A stretch of 64,000 bases of DNA, from positions 226,673-290,672 of the forward strand of contig NZ_JPWA01000002.1 in NCBI RefSeq assembly GCF_003326475.1, written 5' to 3'. Both the position numbers and the translations under genes were made by a program. Below are positions 57,337 to 64,000 of this stretch, one piece after another. The stretch comes from Thalassospira xianhensis MCCC 1A02616 (GTDB lineage: Bacteria; Pseudomonadota; Alphaproteobacteria; Rhodospirillales; Thalassospiraceae). Below the pieces are notes generated by a model, which was not told where the DNA came from, made no database searches, and saw only the letters and a program-made list of their open reading frames with translations. Numbering within the stretch: position 1 is the first letter of the stretch; each line of letters opens with the position of its first letter.

Positions 57337-58062
57337 TCAGGGGCGTGGCGGATAAAGGCCATTGGTTACGATGCAATAGCGCATCGCGAGGCGCGGCCCG
57401 GCAACTTCCATCGGCTGGGTGCCGCCGGTCTGAGTGCCGCCGGTAACACCAACCGTGACGGTGCCACCGGTCGAGCCGCCGCCGCCGCCGCCGATAACGC
57501 CTTCAAGTTCGGTCAGGTTGGTACCGTCATTGTAAATTTTGACCGAACTCAGTCCCGCATCGACCTTTGCCAGATACTTGCCCCCGGCGGGCGAATTGGT
57601 TGTCCCCGCATCCTGGGAGACCATCACCGAGGCACCTGTTCCGCCACCGCCGCCACCGTTCGGGGTGAAGGTTGCGTCGTGGTTATGGGCTGGCATCTGA
57701 TCGATTGTCTGGGTGATTTCGTCGGTTCCGTAATATTGTCCGAATGGGTGGGCATACAGCCCCGGACCCTGTCCATAGGAAACCGGTGCGCGACCCCGCA
57801 GGTCAGGAATCCCGAAACTCGTCCTGCAATCACCGCCAAACGTGCATCCGACAAGAGAGTACAGGGCCTGATAATCGTTAATAGCAAGGATCTGGCCGGA
57901 TGCCTCGACGGTATTGGCCGGGCAATAGCTGGCGGCTGTAATGCAGGTCTCGCCAGTATAGGCTTCGGTCCCACAGGCACTGGCCGGTTGCGATGTGCCA
58001 AGCATCCCGGCAAAGGCCAGGGTCGGCAAGAAGCAGAATATGGTTGTTTTCTTCACGATCAT
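57337..58062 (-). CDS. Exported phage-tail-collar-domain protein, copy 2
   Basis: The 241-residue paralogue has the same plan: signal peptide (SQPASACGTEAY), collar domain (ALYSLVGCTFGGDCRTSFGI, DLRGRAPVSYGQGPG), IDQMPAHNHDATFTPNGG, Gly-rich spacer and AGPRLAMRYCIVTNGLYPP. The segment DAGTTNSPAGGKYLAKVDAG and the next ~20 residues are nearly identical to copy 1. It lies 55 bp upstream of copy 1 in the same direction, and is divergent from the giant surface-protein gene. Confidence 0.82.
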   Translation of the reverse strand: MIVKKTTIFCFLPTLAFAGMLGTSQPASACGTEAYTGETCITAASYCPANTVEASGQILAINDYQALYSLVGCTFGGDCRTSFGIPDLRGRAPVSYGQGPGLYAHPFGQYYGTDEITQTIDQMPAHNHDATFTPNGGGGGGTGASVMVSQDAGTTNSPAGGKYLAKVDAGLSSVKIYNDGTNLTELEGVIGGGGGGSTGGTVTVGVTGGTQTGGTQPMEVAGPRLAMRYCIVTNGLYPPRP

Positions 58063-58413
58063 CTCCCCAAAAACACTGAAAATCGAGGTTCCATACTGAC
58101 AGGTCTTGATTATGACCGGTCACAAGTATTATACAAAGATATAGACCATAGACCAATCACTGATAGATTATCTTTTCTTAACATGTACGATGGCGAACAT
58201 TTAAAATGCCATTTACCCGAAAAGGTTGCCTCAGGATGGTAATGCATACCGAGGCGTAGAAAACTGACATATTCTGTCAATGGTATATGTTCATTCGATT
58301 TTTGTCTTTTGATCGGCTATTTTTGGTAGCAGTTCATACGGCAGTCGGCACATCCGGGCTTGTGATCCAAGAGTTGGCGAGATGTGTCGGCCTAACGTAT
58401 GGCGGAAGTTTTA

Positions 58414-58428
58414 TTGCAATTATTGCAA
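58414..58428. promoter_or_regulatory. Perfect palindrome TTGCAATTATTGCAA
   Basis: A 15-bp palindrome in the 427-bp gap between the collar genes and the giant gene, 61 bp upstream of the giant gene's ATG. It could be an operator. The remainder of 58063-58489 is AT-rich without a gene. Confidence 0.35.
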
Positions 58429-58441
58429 GGCAGTACGGGGT

Positions 58442-58467
58442 TTTCGGGTAACGCGGGTTGCCCGAAA
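58442..58467 (+). promoter_or_regulatory. Leader hairpin in front of the giant gene's RBS
   Basis: TTTCGGGTAAC and GTTGCCCGAAA form an 11-bp stem with one wobble and a GCGG loop, ending 22 bp before the ATG. Placed in the mRNA leader it may affect translation or RNA stability. It is not followed by a U-tract. Confidence 0.45.
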
Positions 58468-58489
58468 CGCAAGACGGGGTGTGATAATT

Positions 58490-61400
58490 ATGGCTGCAAA
58501 CATGACAGCACGGGACCGCAACCATACAATGGTACAGAATACTTGGTCCGATATTGCACCTATCGCCCTTGAGCAGCGCTTCATGTTCGACGCCGCCGGT
58601 GCCGCCACAGGAGCCGAAGCCGCCCAGGATGCCGCCGCCGAGGCAGAGGCCGAAAATGCCCATGCGGATAGTGACGGCCAGTCATCGAATGACGCGGGCG
58701 ATAATGCGGATCACGTACCTGCTGCGGTTGGCGGTATTGCCAATAATGATCGCAAGGATGTCGTGATTGTTGATCCGGCAGTTCAGGATTATCAGACCCT
58801 GATTGATGGTCTTGGTGCCAATGTCGAAGTCATTATTTTACAGCAGAATGCAACGGTTAGCGATATTGCATCGGTACTGGACGGCATGTCGGGGATCGAC
58901 GGGCTGCATATCCTAAGCCACGGGGGTACCGGCGCACTTAACCTTGGTGGCGGGGCGCTGACACTTGATACGCTTGCGGCCAATGCGGATGCGCTGCAAC
59001 TGATTGGCAATGCGCTTTCCGAAACCGGCGATATCGTTCTTTATGGCTGTAATATCGGTGCGGATGGCAGCGGGCAGGATTTCATCAATCAGCTTTCCGC
59101 CCTGACCGGTGCGGATATTTCCGCGTCCGACGATATGACCGGGGCCGATGCCCTTGGCGGTGACTGGGATATGGAAGCCGCCAGCGGTGACATCGAAACG
59201 CCGGTTATCTTTGCCGACACTGCCATGCAGTCCTTTGCCGATGTTCTGGCAGCGACCAGTGACAGTTTTGACGCTCATGGTGCAAACATTAGTCCAGGTG
59301 TCACATCGTTTTCTCTGGGTGACTGGACTTTCGGGTCAAGTTCCGCCATGGGCATGGCCAACGCAAGTGCTGGTGAAGCCGCGATACATCTCAATAATGA
59401 TGGTGGGGCAGGGGATAGAGCTGTCTTTATGAACTACGAATCAACACAGGGCTTTACTGATTTCTATTTTAAATCCACCGACGGTACAGATTTTGATCTC
59501 AATTCCTTTGATATAGGCAACAACTTTTCTCTTGCTGGAACAAACGTAACCATCGTGGGATACAAGGATGGCGTGGAGGTTGCTGGCACTTCCGAGTTGG
59601 TCAATCTCACCACCAGCGATAGCGCAGGTGTTATCACCTACTCTACCACTGACACGAACTCTGATGACGGTTATTTTGGCACCCTGACTTTTGGCAGTGC
59701 CTATGACGCGGTTGACGAGGTGCGTTTCACCTTTGACGCAAATGGTTCATTAGCAATTGACAACCTGAATGTCAGTCCTGTTGTCAGTAACGCAGCACCG
59801 GATTTGGGTGGTACACCGGCAGATGTTACCGTTACCGAGGATATCGCGACCGCGATTGATTTATCGGCATATAATGTGTCGGACGGCGATGGGGATACCA
59901 TCACCCTGACGCTTGCGGTTGACCGGGGAACAATTGCCGGTGCGGCCGGCACGGGGATCACGATTAACAATTCAGGTAGCGGGGCCATGACCCTTCAGGG
60001 ATCGGCGGCGAACCTGAATAGCTATCTCAATGACACAACCAAGATCACCTATACACCGGCCAGCAACGACACAACCGCAGCAACCCTGACCGTTACGCCC
60101 AATGACGGCACGGTAAACGGTACTGCCGATACGGTGACGATCAACATTACGGCGGAGAATGATGCGCCGACGGCGACCAATCTGACGCAGACATTGCCCT
60201 TTACCGAAGATGGCGGCAGTGTTGCGCTTGGCGATATCGTGGTCACGGATGTTGACAGTGGTGATACGGTTACCGCGACCCTGACAGTCGGCAACATTGC
60301 CGCGGGTACACTGACAACAGGAACATTCGGGTCCGCAACTTCGACCTATAATGCGGGCACAGGTGTGTGGACCGTTTCCGGGTCGGTGACGGATGTGAAT
60401 GCGGCCTTGGCGGCGGTGGCGTTTACGCCCGCGGCGAACTGGGATCAGGACGTTACGATCACAACCCGTATCCGCGACGCGGCGGATACCGGCCCGGCGG
60501 ATGGCACCATTACGCTTGATGCGACGGCGGTGAATGATGCACCGGTTGCAACCACCTCGGGGGGCAGCACTTCATTTACCGAAGGTGGAGGGGCTGTCGT
60601 CATAGATAGCAGCTTTACCCTGTCTGATGTTGATACCACCAATATGACCGGGGCAACCATCGAGATTACCAGCGGCTATGAAACGCCATGGGATCAGCTT
60701 GATGTCCAAGATGCCTTCGCTTTCCAGGGCGCAGGTGTGACATACAGCTATGATTCCTCGACCGGTATTATGACTTTAGCGGGAACGGCTACCGCGGCGC
60801 AGTATCAGGCGCTTATTCGCCAGATTGTCTACTTCAACAATTCCCAAGATCCATCCACGGCGAACCGTACGATATCCATTACGGTCAATGATGGGACGAA
60901 CAATTCCGATGTCGCGACCAAAACCCTGTTGGTCACAGGTGTCAATGACGCGCCAACCCTGAGTGCTACCGGTGGCACGCCGAGCTTTACCGAAAACGGT
61001 TCGGCGGTTGATCTGTTTTCTGGCGTGACGATCGGAACGGTTGAAGCCGGCCAGACGATTTCGGGCATGACCTTTACGGTTACCAATGCCGAAGCCAGCG
61101 ACCGCATCACGTTTGACGGTACGGCCATTACTCTCTCGGACGGGGTGTCAGGCGCCACCACCGGCGGCAACAGCCTGACTTATAATGTGTCAGTTGCAGG
61201 CGGCATCGCGACGGTCACGATTTCGGGTGGCAGTATGACGACAGCGTCGGCACAAACCGTCATTGACGGGATGACCTATTCGTCAACCAGTGACAATCCC
61301 GGTACATCGAGCCGCGTCGTGACCTTGACCGGCATTACCGACAGTGGCGGGACAGCAAACGGGGGTGTCGACAGTGCTTCTGTTACTATCGCTTCGACTG

Positions 61401-64000
61401 TCACGGTGAATGCTGTTAATGATGCGCCCGCATTGGCCAATGGCGGCAACAGTGTCAATTTCTCGGCCGGAAGTGGTACGGAGATCGTCATCAGTAACAG
61501 CCTGACGGTCCTGGATGTGGATGATACCACACTGGCCTCGGCGACCGTGTCGATCACAAACGGTTTTGCCACTGGAGATACTCTAAGCTTTACCACCGAC
61601 GGGGCATTCGGGAATATTACCGGGACTTATGATGCCGGAACCGGCGTTCTGAGCCTGGAATCGGAGGGGGGGACGGCGACGGTTGCCCAATGGCAGGCGG
61701 CCTTGCGGTCCGTGACCTTCAGCAACGCGGACGCCTCGCCAGCGACCGGGACGCGCACGATCAGCTTTGTTGTCAATGATGGCGACGTCGAGAGCACGGC
61801 TGCCACCAGCAGTGTGAATATCGTTTTCGCGCCGGTTATCGGCAATCTGAATGGTGATAGTGTCACCTATAGCGAAGGCGGCGGCGCGGTTGCCATTGAT
61901 ACCGGAACGGCGGCGACCGTTACCGACAGTGACAATACCGACTTCAATGGCGGTAACCTGACCGTCAGCATCACCGCAGGCAGCGACGCGGCGCAGGATA
62001 TCCTGACGCTTGATACCGGGGGCATGATTACGCTTGAAGGTAATACTGCGGGATCTGATGTCAGTGTCGGGGGCATGGTGATTGGTACGCTGGCCAACAA
62101 TATTGCTGCGGGCAACGATCTGGTCATCAATTTCGACGAGAACGCGACACCGGCACGGGTCGCGAGCCTTCTGGCGGCTATACAGTACAGCAATAACAGC
62201 ACAGATGATCCGACAGCGGGGGCCCGGACGGTCCGGGTGACATTAACCGATGCGTCGGGTGGTTTTACCTCTAGCCCGGCTGATGTCACGGTCAATGTGG
62301 TGGGGGTCAACGATGCGCCGGCGGTTTCGGCCACCGGTGGCACCCCAACCTTCACCGAAAACGGGACGGCGGTTGATCTGTTTTCTGGCGTGACCATCGG
62401 GACGGGTGAAACCGGCCAGACGATTTCGGGCATGACCTTTACGGTGACCAATGCCGAAGCCAGCGACCGTATCACATTTGACGGTACGGCCATTATCCTG
62501 ACCGACGGCACATCGGGGACGACCACCGATGGCAACGGACTGAGCTATAACGTTTCGGTCACCGGGGTCGTGGCAACGATCACGATTACCGGCGGTACCT
62601 TGACGGTGGCGCAAGCACAAGCCGTGGTCGATGGTATGACCTATTCATCAACCAGTGACAATCCCGGTGCATCGAGCCGCGTCGTGACGCTTACCGGCAT
62701 TACCGATAGTGGTGGCACGGCCAATGGTGGTGCGGATGCCGCAAGTGTGTCCATCGCGGCGACGGTTGCGGTCAGTGCCGTCAATGATGCGCCGGTCAAT
62801 ACCGTGCCGGGCTCTCAGTCCGCTGTTGCGGGCGAGGCAAAGGCAATTAACGGTATCTCGGTCAGTGATGCCGATAGCGCGACTGTTACCACCACAGTCT
62901 CGGTGCCGAATGGTGCGGGGACCTTTAGCGCGACGGGCAATGCGACCATCACGGGTGGCGGGACCAATTCCATCCAGATTTCGGGCAGTGTCGCCGATGT
63001 CAATACGACACTGGCCAATCTGCGATACACAGCCACGACGACTGGTTCGCAAACGATTACCGTCTTGACATCGGACGGCACGGATACCGGCACCGATACG
63101 GTCACGGTCAATGTTACCGCCCGCCCGGCCATCGGCGGTCTTTCAGGCGACAGCATTGCCTATACGACCGGGCAGACGGTCAAGCTTGATAGCGGGCAGA
63201 ATGCGACCGTATCGGATGCGGACTTCCAGACTGGTGCTTTTAGCAATGGCGGCAACCTTACGGTCAGCATCACCGGAGGTGGCACTGCTTCGCAGGATAT
63301 TCTCAAGATTGATACGGCAGGTACTGTTACGCTTGACGGTACGACAGCCGGATCGAATGTGCGTGTCAACGGGACGATTATCGGCACGCTGGCAAACGGT
63401 ATTGCCGCGGGCAATGCCCTTCGGATCAATTTTAATACCTCGGCCAATCTGACAAATATCCAAGAGCTGGTGCGTGCTGTTGCCTATGAAAACAGTTCGG
63501 GCACGCCGACGGCGGGGAACCGTACGATCAGCGTGACGCTTTCTGATATCGATGGCAACAGCAGTACGGTAAGCACGGTCACGGTAAGGGTGACCGCGCC
63601 GGTTGTAACGCCACCACCACCGCCGCCGCCTGCACCGCCACCTGCACCGGTCGTAACGATACCGCCGATCCTGCAAACGCCGGGATCGGGCGGGGATGCG
63701 GGGACGCCGGTCAGCAATGCGCTTAGTGCGGGATCGAATGGCAGTGGTTCGGGCGGACAGTTCATTTCCGGTGGCCCGATCCAGACAACCGTGACGGGCC
63801 AGTTGGGCAATACCAGCCCGATTGGCAATTCCGGCACGCCGGTTTCGGCAGGGCTTAGCGTCAACCAGGCCGGTAGCGGGCTGGGAGTTACCACCGGACT
63901 GGGCGGTGGCGGCGGTGCTGTTCTGACGAGCGGTGGCTTTGGTAGCCTTGGTGGCAGTGGTCTTGGTGGTGGCTTGGGCGGTGGCATCGGTGGCATCGGT
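58490..64000 (+). CDS. Giant LEPR-XLL/DUF4347 cadherin-repeat surface protein (3' end outside window)
   Basis: An uninterrupted frame of 1837 codons runs from ATG 58490 to the last base. The N-terminus has no Sec signal but carries LEQRFMFDAA (residues 27-36), matching the LEPR-XLL motif of very large surface proteins. Residues about 88-245 are a DUF4347 domain (DVVIVDPAVQDYQTLIDGL, LHILSHGGTGALNLG, LYGCNIGADGSG). A jelly-roll-like module follows, then at least seven cadherin/VCBS-like modules divided by V-N-D-A-P. A Pro-rich linker (near 63600-63650) and a Gly/Ser-rich tail close the visible part. This is probably an exported adhesin of the same class as the gene at the left end. Confidence 0.88.
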   Translation, partial: MAANMTARDRNHTMVQNTWSDIAPIALEQRFMFDAAGAATGAEAAQDAAAEAEAENAHADSDGQSSNDAGDNADHVPAAVGGIANNDRKDVVIVDPAVQDYQTLIDGLGANVEVIILQQNATVSDIASVLDGMSGIDGLHILSHGGTGALNLGGGALTLDTLAANADALQLIGNALSETGDIVLYGCNIGADGSGQDFINQLSALTGADISASDDMTGADALGGDWDMEAASGDIETPVIFADTAMQSFADVLAATSDSFDAHGANISPGVTSFSLGDWTFGSSSAMGMANASAGEAAIHLNNDGGAGDRAVFMNYESTQGFTDFYFKSTDGTDFDLNSFDIGNNFSLAGTNVTIVGYKDGVEVAGTSELVNLTTSDSAGVITYSTTDTNSDDGYFGTLTFGSAYDAVDEVRFTFDANGSLAIDNLNVSPVVSNAAPDLGGTPADVTVTEDIATAIDLSAYNVSDGDGDTITLTLAVDRGTIAGAAGTGITINNSGSGAMTLQGSAANLNSYLNDTTKITYTPASNDTTAATLTVTPNDGTVNGTADTVTINITAENDAPTATNLTQTLPFTEDGGSVALGDIVVTDVDSGDTVTATLTVGNIAAGTLTTGTFGSATSTYNAGTGVWTVSGSVTDVNAALAAVAFTPAANWDQDVTITTRIRDAADTGPADGTITLDATAVNDAPVATTSGGSTSFTEGGGAVVIDSSFTLSDVDTTNMTGATIEITSGYETPWDQLDVQDAFAFQGAGVTYSYDSSTGIMTLAGTATAAQYQALIRQIVYFNNSQDPSTANRTISITVNDGTNNSDVATKTLLVTGVNDAPTLSATGGTPSFTENGSAVDLFSGVTIGTVEAGQTISGMTFTVTNAEASDRITFDGTAITLSDGVSGATTGGNSLTYNVSVAGGIATVTISGGSMTTASAQTVIDGMTYSSTSDNPGTSSRVVTLTGITDSGGTANGGVDSASVTIASTVTVNAVNDAPALANGGNSVNFSAGSGTEIVISNSLTVLDVDDTTLASATVSITNGFATGDTLSFTTDGAFGNITGTYDAGTGVLSLESEGGTATVAQWQAALRSVTFSNADASPATGTRTISFVVNDGDVESTAATSSVNIVFAPVIGNLNGDSVTYSEGGGAVAIDTGTAATVTDSDNTDFNGGNLTVSITAGSDAAQDILTLDTGGMITLEGNTAGSDVSVGGMVIGTLANNIAAGNDLVINFDENATPARVASLLAAIQYSNNSTDDPTAGARTVRVTLTDASGGFTSSPADVTVNVVGVNDAPAVSATGGTPTFTENGTAVDLFSGVTIGTGETGQTISGMTFTVTNAEASDRITFDGTAIILTDGTSGTTTDGNGLSYNVSVTGVVATITITGGTLTVAQAQAVVDGMTYSSTSDNPGASSRVVTLTGITDSGGTANGGADAASVSIAATVAVSAVNDAPVNTVPGSQSAVAGEAKAINGISVSDADSATVTTTVSVPNGAGTFSATGNATITGGGTNSIQISGSVADVNTTLANLRYTATTTGSQTITVLTSDGTDTGTDTVTVNVTARPAIGGLSGDSIAYTTGQTVKLDSGQNATVSDADFQTGAFSNGGNLTVSITGGGTASQDILKIDTAGTVTLDGTTAGSNVRVNGTIIGTLANGIAAGNALRINFNTSANLTNIQELVRAVAYENSSGTPTAGNRTISVTLSDIDGNSSTVSTVTVRVTAPVVTPPPPPPPAPPPAPVVTIPPILQTPGSGGDAGTPVSNALSAGSNGSGSGGQFISGGPIQTTVTGQLGNTSPIGNSGTPVSAGLSVNQAGSGLGVTTGLGGGGGAVLTSGGFGSLGGSGLGGGLGGGIGGIG

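Noticed and set aside
56562..58062. Prophage remnant suggested by tail-collar domains
   Set aside because: Both proteins have Sec signal peptides, and no integrase, capsid, terminase or other tail gene is nearby.
1..64000. tRNA, rRNA, CRISPR array or insertion sequence
   Set aside because: I looked for cloverleaf-like sequences, regular short repeats with spacers, and transposase motifs and found none I could support.

Overview
The window looks like one chromosomal stretch of a marine or soil alphaproteobacterium. GC is moderate to high, translation is tightly coupled, and the gene content (Kdp, TRAP and tripartite tricarboxylate transporters, giant cadherin-like surface proteins) reminds me of Rhodospirillales such as Thalassospira. 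That placement is inference from gene content, not a sequence match. I see no rRNA, tRNA, CRISPR array, prophage or insertion sequence.

Layout. (1) 2-15359: one tightly packed operon holding the 3' part of a giant VCBS/cadherin-repeat surface protein, a TolC-like outer-membrane lipoprotein, a small HlyD-like adaptor, a soluble-domain plus HlyD adaptor, and an M50-protease plus HlyD fusion. No ABC ATPase is present. (2) 15878-25669: an SDR, a hotdog thioesterase, an MFS exporter, a thiolase, a TetR repressor, an RND efflux pair, a MarR regulator and a small coiled-coil protein. Four 20-bp TAGATT/ATCTA-type sites in the two divergent promoter regions suggest shared control by the TetR. (3) 26069-34224: a complete kdp potassium-ATPase operon (small ORF, kdpF, A, B, C, small ORF, D, E). 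(4) 34322-45363: a tricarboxylate catabolism island with a GntR regulator, TcuA/TcuB, a TctE/TctD two-component system, TctC, a TctA-TctB fusion, a PrpF-family isomerase and a beta-decarboxylating dehydrogenase. (5) 45432-55169: an unsaturated-uronate island with a GH105 hydrolase, a TRAP transporter (dctP divergent from dctQM), KduD, a LacI regulator, KduI and an 822-aa protein I cannot name. (6) 55170-56561: 1.4 kb without a convincing gene, holding an operon terminator, a possible small RNA and about 5.5 degenerate ~100-bp repeats. (7) 56562-58062: two tandem exported phage-tail-collar-domain proteins. (8) 58490-64000: the 5' part of a second giant surface protein, with an N-terminal LEPR-XLL-like motif and a DUF4347 domain; it runs off the window.

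How it fits together. Regions 1 and 8 encode the same kind of very large, repeat-built surface protein, and region 1 carries what looks like dedicated export machinery whose inner-membrane component is an M50-HlyD fusion instead of an ABC transporter. This is the best candidate for an under-described system. Regions 4 and 5 are self-contained import-plus-catabolism modules with their own regulators. They suggest an organism that uses plant- or alga-derived tricarboxylates and uronic acid oligosaccharides.
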